Part shown: piece by piece, positions 17,740-27,643 of the stretch
How the letters are laid out: every line of letters starts with the position of its first letter
How positions within the stretch are numbered: the stretch's first letter is position 1
Assembly (NCBI GenBank): GCA_024278215.1
Contig: JAJRTR010000204.1
Coordinates: 8,644 to 72,643 of the forward strand
DNA length: 64,000 nucleotides
Origin: a bacterium
Lineage (GTDB): Bacteria; UBP15; UBA6099; JAJRTR01
Direction: 5' to 3'
The notes under the pieces: model-generated
What the model was told of the DNA's origin: nothing
Databases searched by the model: none
Seen by the model: the letters and a program-made list of their open reading frames with translations, nothing else
Made by a program: the position numbers and the translations under genes

Positions 17740-19212
17740 ATGAAAGTCCTTCTGATAGACCCGATGCGGATCAACCTCGAGACGTATCTTATAATCCCGA
17801 ATCTGGGTGTCGGGTACCTCGCAACGGCATTGCGACGGGCGGGCCACGAGGTAACGATCTGCAACGCCGCGCGTGATTCGCTCACTCCCGAGCAGGTAGC
17901 TCAGGATGTCGCCGTCAACCGCTATCACGCTGTCGGCATAACGATTTTCACACCCTATTTCACATCGACCGAAAAGTATGCCGGGGCGATCCGGAAGCGG
18001 TTCCCCGAAGTGTTGCTGCTCGCGGGTGGCCCGCACGCGATTTTCGAGCCGGAGGAAGTTTTCGACTTCATCCCGGAGTTCGACTATGCCTGCACCGGCG
18101 AGGGCGAAGAAACAGTGCCGATGCTGCTTGCCGAACTCGAAAAAAACGATAATCCACCGGTCGAAACGCTCGAGAAAATTCCAAACCTGTGTTTCCGCGA
18201 AGGCGACGGATACCGACGCACCGAACGGAAGTTGATAAAAGACATAAGGCCGCTGGACCTGCCCGCATGGGACCTGATCGAGCCCCACAAGTTCGCCCTC
18301 TATCCCAACGGCATCTTCACGAAACGAAAACATGTCGCGCCGATGGTGACGTCGCGCGGATGTCCTTTCCCGTGCAGGTTCTGCGGTGCGGGCCGGGCGA
18401 TGGGCAAAAAGGTCAGGCACCGCGAACCGGAGAGCCTGATCGAGGAGATAGAACTACTGCGCGACAAGTACAACATCCACGAAATCCAGTTCATGGACGA
18501 CAACTTCTCTGTGGACCGCAATTTCGTGCTGCGTGTGTGCGAACTGATGATCGAGAAGAACCTGGGTGTCGACTGGGGCTGCCCGCCGGGTGTGCGGCTC
18601 GACTGCATAGACGACGAAACTGTCGGCATGATGCGGCGCGCGGGGTGCTACTCGACATCGGTCGGCATCGAGTCGGGCTGGCAACGTGTGCTGGACCTGA
18701 TGAAAAAGAAGATCAAACTCGAAAACGTCGAGCCGAATATAGCGATCCTGCGAAAACACGGCATCCGCATCACCGGCCTTTTTATTCTCGGCTTCCCCGG
18801 CGAGACTGTCGAGGAAATGCGCGAAACCGTGAAACTCGCGCTCAAGCTGGATATCAATCGCGTGAACCTGTTTCCGTTCACACCCTTCCCCGGCAGCGAG
18901 ATGTACGACAAGCTGAAATCCGAAGGCAAACTCCAGGGCCTCAGCTACGACGAAACGTATATCCACAACCTCAGTTACTGCGACGAATCCATATCTATTA
19001 AGGACCTGATAAAAGTCCAGCGTATGGCGCACTTCAGGTTCTACCTGAGGCCGAGAATCATCTGGGGTATCCTCAAGGAGATACATTCAGTTACACAGTT
19101 GAAGATTGTGCTTCAGAGAGCGATGAAAATAATCTTTCCGGGGCGTGTCGGACAGCATTACCGGGATAATGAAATATCGCGCGCCGCCAACAGTGGACCG
19201 AACAATCACTGA
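17740..19212 (+). CDS. B12-binding-domain radical SAM protein
   Basis: The N-terminal ~140 residues form a cobalamin-binding Rossmann domain (IIPNLGVGYLATALRRAGHEV, LLAGGPHA). The radical SAM core follows with TSRGCPFPCRFCGAG, whose CxxxCxxC ligates the 4Fe-4S cluster, and then IQFMDDNFSVDR. Such proteins (BchE/P-methylase/hopanoid-modifying types) methylate or rearrange lipids, antibiotics or tetrapyrroles, usually with methylcobalamin. The 490-residue length is normal. The context of membrane glycosyltransferase-like genes suggests a lipid or glycan substrate, but this is inference. It converges on the membrane/propeller gene at 19254. Confidence 0.88.
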   Translation: MKVLLIDPMRINLETYLIIPNLGVGYLATALRRAGHEVTICNAARDSLTPEQVAQDVAVNRYHAVGITIFTPYFTSTEKYAGAIRKRFPEVLLLAGGPHAIFEPEEVFDFIPEFDYACTGEGEETVPMLLAELEKNDNPPVETLEKIPNLCFREGDGYRRTERKLIKDIRPLDLPAWDLIEPHKFALYPNGIFTKRKHVAPMVTSRGCPFPCRFCGAGRAMGKKVRHREPESLIEEIELLRDKYNIHEIQFMDDNFSVDRNFVLRVCELMIEKNLGVDWGCPPGVRLDCIDDETVGMMRRAGCYSTSVGIESGWQRVLDLMKKKIKLENVEPNIAILRKHGIRITGLFILGFPGETVEEMRETVKLALKLDINRVNLFPFTPFPGSEMYDKLKSEGKLQGLSYDETYIHNLSYCDESISIKDLIKVQRMAHFRFYLRPRIIWGILKEIHSVTQLKIVLQRAMKIIFPGRVGQHYRDNEISRAANSGPNNH

Positions 19213-19253
19213 AAAAACGGCGCAGCATACCTGTGGTTTATCTCGACCTGCAA

Positions 19254-20834
19254 TCAAATCTCCACTCTGAATAATCCTGTGGTTCCAGCTACATAAAGGG
19301 CTTTTTCATGCGTCGAGTACAGGAAATAACGCGGGAACGGCAGGTAAAAAGTATCGAGCAGTTTCAACGTGTCAAGGTCGAGAACATCCACACGACCGGA
19401 AATCTGGCAGCCGACAAACAGCCGCCGCTTCACGGGGTCGACCGCCAGCGCGCGCGCTCCCAGTCCAGACCTGACAACATTCTCAACCTTCAGAGTTTTC
19501 TCGTCAATTACTGCCACTATCGACCTTAACGGTACACTTTGGAACAGGCGCCGAGTGTCCGGGTCGCGAATTGTCTCCCACACGAGATAGCCTGTAAACC
19601 TGTATCTGATCGGCAACCCGCAACACGGCTGCAGCTCTGTAATAAATGGTCCCATCAGGCAGCCGGAGACAAACATCCGGGCATGATCATTGTCGATGTC
19701 GATCCTGACGACGCCCTTGCCCGCGGGGCCGGGCGGCACCGGAGCGGCGGGCACTTCGAGCGATGTGCGGTCTATAACGAAAAGATCACCTGTGTCGTCG
19801 CAACCGGCATATATCAGATTGCGCCGTGTGTCCACAGCCACAGCGTTCAATTGCGTGCATCTCTCCGGCGGTATGTCCAGCGCGTCGATCACCTCGAACG
19901 GCGATTCCGAAATTATCTGCAATTGCTTTTCAGTGACAGAGTGAATGGCGATGTAAAATCTGCCGGGTGCCCTGTCGTAAGCAAGCTGTCTGGGGTATCC
20001 GGGCATAGCGAGACTCTTAACACGCTTCAGGGTTTTGCGGTCGACGAGGTCTACGGACGTGTTGGACTTGTTGAGATAAACTATATGCCTGCCGTCCGAC
20101 ATAAACTCGATGCCCGCGCCACCGCCTATAGCGCTGTTTGCAGATATTTTCAGGTCGCCGCGTCCATCGTTTATGTTCGGGAACCATGTGAAATACATTA
20201 TTATGATTGCGCCGCCGTAAAACACGTATGCAAATTTGTTGCGCGCGATATTTCTCCATAATGTTTTTTCGCCGAATTTGAAATTTAGAAGCGGGTATAT
20301 CCTTATGGCGATAAGAAGCGTGACGAATAATACGAGCGTTGTCAGGGAAACAAGTATACCGGTTATGAGCAAAAGAACGACCGCGAATAATAATGTCGGC
20401 GATACGTAGGAAACGATGATATTGGCTACAACACCTTTGTTTACGATCGTCATCTTTTCACTGGCGACTATCGAAATAGAAGCGAAAACAAGCACACATG
20501 CGGAGAGCCGCAGGTCGAGACACAGAGCGACTGTGAATCCTGCGAGACAATATAAGATGAATAAAATATCCAGCCCCGATATTGCCGTGTGCCACTGTCT
20601 GCGCGCCCATAGGCCGATGCTTGAGACGCCGCCGAGCTTCATTAATACTGACAGAATAATAACCGCGAAAAGCAGTACAACAAATAGTATCACGCTGCCG
20701 AATATGCCGTTAAAAACAAATGCGAATATATAATCGACGAAAGGCCACGGCGCACTAAGCACCACGAGCGCAATGAAACAGAGCATCAGTACAAGCAATG
20801 TGTTTATAATGATTTTCGTTACTGCCGTTTTCAT
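19254..20834 (-). CDS. Polytopic membrane protein with C-terminal YncE-like beta-propeller
   Basis: About 225 N-terminal residues contain six or more hydrophobic helices. The remaining ~300 residues have repeating propeller strands, for example GRHIVYLNKSNTSVDLVDRK, NLIYAGCDDTGDLFVIDR and KRRLFVGCQISGRVDVLDLD, typical of YncE/NHL/lactonase-like propellers that monitor value pairs. The propeller probably faces the periplasm. ATG 20834 is preferred over an upstream TTG at 20858. Its function is not recognised. It converges with the radical SAM gene and lies beside a 188-bp repeat. Confidence 0.7.
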   Translation of the reverse strand: MKTAVTKIIINTLLVLMLCFIALVVLSAPWPFVDYIFAFVFNGIFGSVILFVVLLFAVIILSVLMKLGGVSSIGLWARRQWHTAISGLDILFILYCLAGFTVALCLDLRLSACVLVFASISIVASEKMTIVNKGVVANIIVSYVSPTLLFAVVLLLITGILVSLTTLVLFVTLLIAIRIYPLLNFKFGEKTLWRNIARNKFAYVFYGGAIIIMYFTWFPNINDGRGDLKISANSAIGGGAGIEFMSDGRHIVYLNKSNTSVDLVDRKTLKRVKSLAMPGYPRQLAYDRAPGRFYIAIHSVTEKQLQIISESPFEVIDALDIPPERCTQLNAVAVDTRRNLIYAGCDDTGDLFVIDRTSLEVPAAPVPPGPAGKGVVRIDIDNDHARMFVSGCLMGPFITELQPCCGLPIRYRFTGYLVWETIRDPDTRRLFQSVPLRSIVAVIDEKTLKVENVVRSGLGARALAVDPVKRRLFVGCQISGRVDVLDLDTLKLLDTFYLPFPRYFLYSTHEKALYVAGTTGLFRVEI

Positions 20835-20877
20835 TGCGTGTCCGTTTCTATGTAACAATCGGTGCCCGGCTCAACAT

Positions 20878-21065
20878 AGTGTCGCGTCAAGAAGAAAAGC
20901 CGTAAGGAAGGTCACCGTAAAAACGATAAACAAGGGCGGGGTCACCGTACCCCGCCTCAACTTGTGCCTGCAAAAACCGTGTTCGCGAGAAATATGATCA
21001 GGCGGAGTACGATGCCACCGCTCTTGTCTACATATCTTGCGCATTTAGAAGTGTGACACAACACT
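20878..21065 (+). repeat. 188-bp dispersed element, copy 2
   Basis: The ends AGTGTCGCGTCA and TGACACAACACT are imperfect inverted repeats flanked by TA (TAGTGT ... ACACTA). It matches copy 1 (5364-5551) throughout. Its right end reaches into the stop codon of the radical SAM gene at 21064: the TAG is formed by the last two bases of the repeat and the next A. Confidence 0.8.
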
Positions 21066-22482
21066 AGTTCCATTTCGCGCTCAGAAAAGACAACGCGTCT
21101 TTTATCAGGCCGCCCGTCCTGAGCGAATGAAAAAACCGTTTTATAATGTATTTCGGCCTGAGATACACACGCCTGAAGGCGAGTTTATACAGTTCCTCGA
21201 TCTCGTCCCAGCCGAGATTCGGATGATCGTACAGCGGCACGTCCGTCCGGTGAAAGATGTACCTGCTCCAGTCTTTCGTCCTGACGAGCCCCCGTGAATC
21301 CAGTTGCTCGAACATTACTGTGCCGGGCAGAGGAACGGCGATATCGAACTTGCTGATTGTCATATCGAGTTCGATGGCGAAATCAATCGTGTCCATGATC
21401 GTAGCGCGCGTGTCCTCGGGAAGCGCGACAATAAAGAAGCCGAATGTTTCGAGACCGTGTTTTTTGCATAGCGACACGGCACGCCGAATGTCGTCCTTGT
21501 TCAGGCCCTTGGAAACACTGTCGAGCACAGCGTCGTTTCCCGATTCGACGCCTAAAGCGACCTGGTAGCAGCCGGCGCGCCTGAAAAGGACGCACATTTC
21601 ATCGTCGACACGGTCGGCGCGTATGCCGTTGAACAGGTTGAAAGGAATCGTCACATTGCGGTCGATCATCAGGCGGCATATCTCTTTCGCGCGCGCGAGA
21701 TTTGTCGTGAAGCCGTCGTCCACGATATGAATCTCCCTGAAACCGTGCCGCCGTATCATGTACTCTATTTCGTCGACCACGCGCTCCGCCGACTTCGCGC
21801 GGAACCGCCGACCGAATATCGTTTTGTCGCAATATATACAACCGAACGGACACCCCCTGCTCGTTTCTATATAACCGCCCGGTCGGCGGCGTTCTGTAAG
21901 GTGCGACATGTGGTATCGCCCGAGATCGAACATTTCCCACGCCGGCATCGGCAGCGAGTCGAGATCATCTATCAGCGCTCGACGCTCCGCCGACACTTCG
22001 CCGTCTGCGCCACGAGATGCAACGCCAGGCACAGCAGCCGGAGCGTCGCTATCGAGCAGATCGCAAAGTGTGAAGTCCGACTCGCCCAGCGCGACATAAT
22101 CCACACAGTCTGTCGCGAGTGTTTCCTCCGGGAACCGTGTCGCGTGCACTCCTCCGCATATAACAGTTGTCTCGGGAGAAATCGCTTTTACTGCGGCCGC
22201 GATGTCCATTGCGCCGCGCCATGTGGGTGTTATAGATGTAATACCCGCCGCATCGGGCTCAAACTCGAGAATTGTTTTCCTCAGCAACGCGCCGGTGTGT
22301 TCTCCAGCGATATCCGCGACATCGAGGTCCAGCACGCGCGGACTGTGGCCGCACGCGGCGAGTGCTCCGCCAAGGGCGGCAAGCCCGAGCGACGGGAGGA
22401 CCGGCGCGCCGACTTTAACATTGGTTTCAAGGTATACCCGGCGTGTGCCAGGCGGATTTATAAGGAGGATTCTTTTCTTCAT
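21064..22482 (-). CDS. B12-binding-domain radical SAM protein
   Basis: A 472-residue relative of the protein at 17740. The cobalamin-binding domain (PSLGLAALGGALAACGHSPRV, CGGVHATRFPEE) is followed by the cluster motif TSRGCPFGCIYCDK and by IHIVDDGFTTN. The C-terminal helices with LRPKYIIKRFFHSLR are common in B12-dependent lipid-modifying family members. The stop codon overlaps the 188-bp element. It is the last gene of a minus-strand run with two large membrane proteins and a PQQ-type propeller (27428 to 21064), spaced by 21 nt from the preceding gene, so it probably acts on a product of those membrane proteins. Confidence 0.87.
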   Translation of the reverse strand: MKKRILLINPPGTRRVYLETNVKVGAPVLPSLGLAALGGALAACGHSPRVLDLDVADIAGEHTGALLRKTILEFEPDAAGITSITPTWRGAMDIAAAVKAISPETTVICGGVHATRFPEETLATDCVDYVALGESDFTLCDLLDSDAPAAVPGVASRGADGEVSAERRALIDDLDSLPMPAWEMFDLGRYHMSHLTERRRPGGYIETSRGCPFGCIYCDKTIFGRRFRAKSAERVVDEIEYMIRRHGFREIHIVDDGFTTNLARAKEICRLMIDRNVTIPFNLFNGIRADRVDDEMCVLFRRAGCYQVALGVESGNDAVLDSVSKGLNKDDIRRAVSLCKKHGLETFGFFIVALPEDTRATIMDTIDFAIELDMTISKFDIAVPLPGTVMFEQLDSRGLVRTKDWSRYIFHRTDVPLYDHPNLGWDEIEELYKLAFRRVYLRPKYIIKRFFHSLRTGGLIKDALSFLSAKWN

Positions 22483-22503
22483 TTTATTTGTTTCGCGAAC
22501 ACA

Positions 22504-24495
22504 TTACTTGCTGTTTGTCTCCGTCGGTCTGTAATCGCCCCCTGCATCGAGCACCCCGGTGATCCCTCCCTCCGACTTCAACTTATAACTGTTATAGACA
22601 TTGAAATACGCGGCAGGTTGCTTTATCGCAATAAAGCCTATCGGATCATTATCGGAATCGGCAATCGAAGTTCTGCCGCCGCTGCCGAGCACGAGCGGAG
22701 CGAACCCGTGGTATTTCAGCACAGCGCGTCCGGCGGCGGAAGCGCTCACTCGATAACATCGAATGCCGGACCGGTCCGCAACGACAAAGCCGTCACCTTC
22801 AATAAACGGGTTCATGTTGAAATCCGCGTACTTGTAGACCTCGAATCGTCCGATAACATTTTGTTTAACAAATCGTCTGCCGATGTCGCCGCCGGTATTG
22901 CCAGTACCGCCGAATGTATTCTTACAGGCATCGCTCCAGCAAACGATCCAACGAATGTAATATCTGTCGAGGGCGGCCGCAAGTTCACTTTCCGAATAGC
23001 TGCCTATATCTTTCCCGAGAAATACGCCATCGTGGAAATCGGCGTGATGATGCTTGAGAAAAAGATATGGATAGGGACCGCCGATGAACTCGCGTCCTGT
23101 GATGTCGGACAGCAGTGAGGGGAACTGGCTCTCGCTGTATTTGGGTGGCCTGCCGTCGCGGTCGTTCCAGCCGGAGTCCTCGAGCATGACGCGCCCGTTG
23201 GGTGTAGTCGCGTCGCGGAGATATTGCGCGAGTTGCCGTGTGTCGTCGTCCAGCCGCTTATCCGTCAGGCGGGTGAAGATAAGATAGGGCATCACGGAAA
23301 CGGCAAGCAATACTGCAATTGCAACGGTCGCGGCGACAGTCTTCCGCGCCGCGCTGATCCTGCCTGCCGCCATCTCACTGAGTGCGGCGACACCGGTCAT
23401 AGCGGGGATTACGAGAAACCAGTCCATATACGCAATGTATCTCGTGGGATAGAACAACGCGGTAAACCACCAGAATGAACCGAAGTATACCTCGCCCATG
23501 AATACGGCAACAACAAAGAAAAAGAATGAGGCGAGCGCTCGCTTTCCTGTCTGCCACATCCGGTATAAACCGAACATTCCAAACCAGAGAAGGAAGTTGC
23601 GAAGTATGGTATTCGGGACGGTAAGCACCAGTGATTCCGGGCCGGAAATCACCTTGTGCCCCATGATTTTAGAGAGAGTGAAGTAGTCCTTGAAAATGCG
23701 CAGTGGGTCATAACAAAGGCCGTGCGGCGCTTCGGCGAGTGCGACCCGGAACTTCACGAGATCGAGAAATGGAATCAGCCAGAACGAATTCACCGCGAGT
23801 GTCAGCGCGGCTATAAGTATAAGGTGTACAAGGTATCTTATTTTCAACTTGCGCAGTTGACACAAGATGATTAAAAGGAACGGCACGCCCAGTATGACAA
23901 AAGCTGTTTTATGTGCAAGAAAACAAAGTGGAACCAGCACGTAAAGCTGCGGCAGCACACGCCTGTCGTCGGCATCGAAGAGGCGGTAGAAAAGAGAAAC
24001 GGCGTAGAACGACAGGTGAAAAACGATCAGACCTGCGGGCATCCCCAGCAGCATGAATGTCACTGGAAGTCCGGTCCACCAATAGGCTGTAAGAACAATC
24101 ATCGCAAGGTATCTTTTTGCGCCGACGACACCGAAATTCTTCAACCCGAAAAAGAACATGAACGGTGCCATCGCAACTGAGAACACTGTTGTCGCCAGCA
24201 GCACGATGTACTCGGGGACCGGTTGCAGCAGCACAGAAAGAAACTGGAGTATAACATTGCTGTTCCATGTAAAATTGAGTGGATAGCCCGCCGAATAGCC
24301 CGTATCATATCCCCACATGTTATGGAACGCGGAAAAGAACTCGACCGCCCTGTGCTGCTGGTAGATCATCAGCGCGTAATCATTGTGCAGCAACGGCCCG
24401 GAAGCCGTCGCGCCAAGGTACAGGATCACCCCGAGGTGAACGGCCACAAAAAGGATTGCGAATCCCTTCAATATGTTTCCGAGTGTTTTATTCAT
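22504..24495 (-). CDS. Large polytopic membrane protein (6-pyruvoyl-tetrahydropterin-synthase-related / GT-C-like)
   Basis: The 663-residue product has about 11 membrane segments in its first 410 residues, then a soluble C-terminal region of about 230 residues. The first loop has LLHNDYALMIYQQHRAVEFF and the phrase YDTGYSAGYPLNFTWN, which resembles the large family annotated PTPS-related membrane proteins and GT-C sugar transferases. A later FTALFYPTRYIAYMDWFLVI matches their characteristic central helix. The C-terminal part, with RVMLEDSGWNDRDG and YIRWIVCWSD, is also typical. Likely an envelope sugar or lipid transferase. It overlaps the upstream gene by 8 nt. Confidence 0.68.
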   Translation of the reverse strand: MNKTLGNILKGFAILFVAVHLGVILYLGATASGPLLHNDYALMIYQQHRAVEFFSAFHNMWGYDTGYSAGYPLNFTWNSNVILQFLSVLLQPVPEYIVLLATTVFSVAMAPFMFFFGLKNFGVVGAKRYLAMIVLTAYWWTGLPVTFMLLGMPAGLIVFHLSFYAVSLFYRLFDADDRRVLPQLYVLVPLCFLAHKTAFVILGVPFLLIILCQLRKLKIRYLVHLILIAALTLAVNSFWLIPFLDLVKFRVALAEAPHGLCYDPLRIFKDYFTLSKIMGHKVISGPESLVLTVPNTILRNFLLWFGMFGLYRMWQTGKRALASFFFFVVAVFMGEVYFGSFWWFTALFYPTRYIAYMDWFLVIPAMTGVAALSEMAAGRISAARKTVAATVAIAVLLAVSVMPYLIFTRLTDKRLDDDTRQLAQYLRDATTPNGRVMLEDSGWNDRDGRPPKYSESQFPSLLSDITGREFIGGPYPYLFLKHHHADFHDGVFLGKDIGSYSESELAAALDRYYIRWIVCWSDACKNTFGGTGNTGGDIGRRFVKQNVIGRFEVYKYADFNMNPFIEGDGFVVADRSGIRCYRVSASAAGRAVLKYHGFAPLVLGSGGRTSIADSDNDPIGFIAIKQPAAYFNVYNSYKLKSEGGITGVLDAGGDYRPTETNSK

Positions 24496-26200
24496 TATCT
24501 CCGGACAGTTCCTGCGACATGCTTTGTATATATGTCACGCACGAGTCGTCTCCGTCGCACCCCTTTATCAGCGCGTCGATTATTCCCGCCTCTTTATCCC
24601 GGTCGTATCCGCTCAATGCGATTTGCGCAGTTCCGGTTGCGAAGTCATCAGACATAATAAGTTTTGCAGCCTTTTCGTAGTCGAAATAACTGTTGACGAA
24701 CAGATCGAAAAGAAGGGCATCCTTATAACCTGCGTCTTTCAGGCGGTATGCTCTCGCGTTCACACCGCCCGCGGATGATGCCGCGTCCACCATTCGCGCA
24801 TGTGCCGCCAGCCATGCCGATATTCTTTCGAGCATCGCCTTTTTACCCGTGTCCTTTATTCTTCCCTTCAGCAGTTCCGGTTCACAGTCACGCGGCTCCC
24901 TCATGCTGCAATTGTTGAAAACCCACACTCTTTTGCCCATCAGGAACGCTTCTTTCAGGTTGAACAATTCGTCCTTCACGGCAGCTGCTTCGTTCAACCC
25001 CCTGAAATGCGGTCCAAGATCGAGCAGAAGGGCATCGCTCTTCCCGCCGGGGACTCGCTTTACCGATTTGTTTATACCGGCGTCGTGAAGATAATGTTCA
25101 ATAAGTGACGTGTCCGCATTCAATGCCGCATCCATGAAAACATAAGAATCCGATTGTTTGAATTTCGTGGAAGTTTCCGCCGCAAAAACCGATGCAACCG
25201 CATCGTTGCTCTCCCGTCGGAGCGATATTGCCGCGACCTGAAAAGTCGTCAGAGCGCCGAGAACTACCGTCGCGAAAACAAACAGCACCACACCGGCCAC
25301 AATACGTCCGCCGCCACGGCCCGGCCGGAGCAGCATAACAACTCCTGAAATCAGCGCGAGTCCTATGAACATCTCAACCGCAACGGCCGTTTGTATCGAG
25401 CCGATCGCGGCTTCCGGTTCGGGCAGCAATATGCCCGGCGACAACCCCGCGCCGACGCCTGTAAAAGCCTTCAGCCATATAAGCAGTCCGGGAATAAAAT
25501 AGAGAAAAACTTTCAGGAACGCTTTGAGCCCCGCCGCGGATACTTTCCCTCGCCGCCTGTATTTCAATATGAAAAGAATCGACGCCTGCGACAGATAAAG
25601 CGGCAATGCGAAACGGACCGTATAGAGCGCGAGAATTGTAAAGATGAAATACAGTTTGGAATACTTTTCCGCGCCGAAAGCGAAAACGAATAAAAAAAAC
25701 AGCATCGAAAAAGCCGCGAGACACAAACCCAGCGGTGCCGGATCGGCGGAAAGTACATAAGCCTTCGCCGCCGGTAGAAATATTATTATCAGAAGAGCCG
25801 CAGAAACGCCCCGGATAATCCAGGATGATTTCGAATAACTCTTTTCATTTTCAGCGTCGGCAGTAAACAACCCGACGATTTTCAGACACGCGAAAAACGC
25901 GGCGCTCAGAAGAAGCGGCGAAATCAATTGCAATATGTGAAGGTCCGAAGCCTTTCCGGTGAATACCAGAAAGTGCGCTGGAAGATAATAAAGAGGCATT
26001 CTGCCTTCGATTGCAGAGAGCAGGAACGTGATGGAGAAATAATTATTCGCGAAAATAAATGTCTGTGCTCCGGCTGGTGTAACCGCGTGGCTTTCGGGAT
26101 AAAGAAGGAAAATCGACACGCAGAATAAAGCGGACATAACTATACAGGACCATAATCCGCCCCGTTTCCATATAGTTGTTTCAGTGCTTCGCTCGTCCAC
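24488..26200 (-). CDS. Polytopic membrane protein of unknown function
   Basis: A 570-residue protein with about ten hydrophobic segments in the first 330 residues and a soluble C-terminal part of about 240 residues. A short motif ANNYFSITFLLSAIEGRMPLYY after the first membrane helix lies where GT-C enzymes keep acidic residues, but no clear signature is visible. Its architecture parallels the downstream 663-residue protein, with which it overlaps by 8 nt. I do not recognise a characterised family. The start ATG at 26200 lies 1 nt from the stop of the upstream propeller gene, showing tight operon organisation. Confidence 0.6.
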   Translation of the reverse strand: MDERSTETTIWKRGGLWSCIVMSALFCVSIFLLYPESHAVTPAGAQTFIFANNYFSITFLLSAIEGRMPLYYLPAHFLVFTGKASDLHILQLISPLLLSAAFFACLKIVGLFTADAENEKSYSKSSWIIRGVSAALLIIIFLPAAKAYVLSADPAPLGLCLAAFSMLFFLFVFAFGAEKYSKLYFIFTILALYTVRFALPLYLSQASILFILKYRRRGKVSAAGLKAFLKVFLYFIPGLLIWLKAFTGVGAGLSPGILLPEPEAAIGSIQTAVAVEMFIGLALISGVVMLLRPGRGGGRIVAGVVLFVFATVVLGALTTFQVAAISLRRESNDAVASVFAAETSTKFKQSDSYVFMDAALNADTSLIEHYLHDAGINKSVKRVPGGKSDALLLDLGPHFRGLNEAAAVKDELFNLKEAFLMGKRVWVFNNCSMREPRDCEPELLKGRIKDTGKKAMLERISAWLAAHARMVDAASSAGGVNARAYRLKDAGYKDALLFDLFVNSYFDYEKAAKLIMSDDFATGTAQIALSGYDRDKEAGIIDALIKGCDGDDSCVTYIQSMSQELSGDNE

Positions 26201-26201
26201 T

Positions 26202-27428
26202 TTACTTTTTTCTCAGTGCATATACTCTGCCGTCGAGACTACCGATAACGACAATGCCGGCGCCGACCGCGGGTGAAGATTCGTCGATGTCCCAGCCGGT
26301 GAGAAAACGCCATTGCTCTTCACCGGTCTGTAAATCAATCGAATGGAGGAAACCGTAGTGGCACCCGACGTAAACAGTGCCGTCCACAATAGCAGGCGAC
26401 GACTCGAACGGTCCGCCGCCGCCATAGACCCATCTTGTTTTGCCGTCGACGGCGGACAGTCCGAAAAGGCGGCCCGACATCGTGCCGATAACAATCGTTT
26501 TCCCGGTGCCCGCCGCCGAAGACTGGATGCTGCCGCCAAGGTTTTTCTCCCACAACTTGTGTCCGAACCCTGCGTCCAGCGCAACGAAAATGCCTTCCTT
26601 GCCACCTGCATACACCGCGCCGTCAAGCACCAGCGGCATGCCCTCTATCCCGCCGCCGACTTCGTAGCTCCACGCGAGTTTGCCGGTTTCGACATCCACA
26701 GAATAGAGTGTGCCGCTGTTGCAGCCGAAATATACCCTGCCCGAAGCGAACGCCGGTGAAGACTCGACCGGTCCGTTCGTGGCGAATGCCCATAGTTGCT
26801 TTCCGCTCGACGCACCCACCGCCAGAAATTGTGAGTTGTCGGCCCCTATATAGATAACGCCCGACGCCATAACAGGAGAAGACTCCGCCCATCGTATGTT
26901 GAGAAACCATTTCTGCTCGCCGTCCTCCGTGCTCAGCGCGTGAAGTCCGTCATGCGAGGCCACATAAACGACATCACCCGTCACCAGCGGCTTTGTCTCC
27001 ACATCTCCGCCGACCCCCACACTCCACAGCACTTCGCCGGTTCCGGCGTCGAGTTTGTAAAGCATGTCCGCGTTGTTGCCGATATATACAGAGCCGGACG
27101 CTATCGCAGGCGTGCCGATCACAGGCGCTCCCGTATCGTATATCCATGCGACGTCGCTTTTCAGCATCTTACCGGTGGTTCGAAACGCCTCGACAAGCGC
27201 CTTCTTCCCCATTTTTCCGCGATGGATATAGAAATCCGGTTCGAGCGACACCACCGCGCCGAGCATCGACACCGCGCCGGACGTGTCACCGCCCAGCAAC
27301 AGCTCATAAGCCCTGCGGTGCAATGTGCGATCTGCAAGATGCAAGCCGCCCCACAGAAGCAACACTACAGCGGGCCACACGAGTTTCCTCAATAATCTCA
27401 ACGTGGTTGCCGTCCTTTCGTCCGTCAT
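26202..27428 (-). CDS. Membrane-anchored PQQ/BamB-like beta-propeller protein
   Basis: Residues 14-32 form a single N-terminal anchor. After a linker the protein has a run of about seven or eight blades with the PQQ/BamB motif: DAGTGEVLWSV, STEDGEQKWFLNI, ASSGKQLWAFA, DVETGKLAWSYEVGG, LSAVDGKTRWVYGG, DLQTGEEQWRF, and alternating TPAIASGSVYIG-type strands. It probably scaffolds protein or carbohydrate interactions in the periplasm rather than binding PQQ, as no quinoprotein active site is seen. ATG 27428 is chosen; an open frame reaches 27578 but adds an unlikely N-terminus. It is the first gene of the four-gene run ending with the radical SAM gene at 21064. Confidence 0.8.
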   Translation of the reverse strand: MTDERTATTLRLLRKLVWPAVVLLLWGGLHLADRTLHRRAYELLLGGDTSGAVSMLGAVVSLEPDFYIHRGKMGKKALVEAFRTTGKMLKSDVAWIYDTGAPVIGTPAIASGSVYIGNNADMLYKLDAGTGEVLWSVGVGGDVETKPLVTGDVVYVASHDGLHALSTEDGEQKWFLNIRWAESSPVMASGVIYIGADNSQFLAVGASSGKQLWAFATNGPVESSPAFASGRVYFGCNSGTLYSVDVETGKLAWSYEVGGGIEGMPLVLDGAVYAGGKEGIFVALDAGFGHKLWEKNLGGSIQSSAAGTGKTIVIGTMSGRLFGLSAVDGKTRWVYGGGGPFESSPAIVDGTVYVGCHYGFLHSIDLQTGEEQWRFLTGWDIDESSPAVGAGIVVIGSLDGRVYALRKK

Positions 27429-27643
27429 GCCGGCGCATATGGTAATATCCTGAACCGGCAATTCTTGAACTGCTATATGGCCTGTGATAGACTTTAATAT
27501 ATTATTCCAGAAGCAGCGTGGTTTTTCCATGTCCGGCTGTTTGAAATGAAGACCGTAATAAAAAATGTGAGGCGGCAAAGCACCGAAAGAGCAAATCCGC
27601 CGGATAAATGTGGCCGACGACTATAAGGGCCGCGAGGTAGAAA

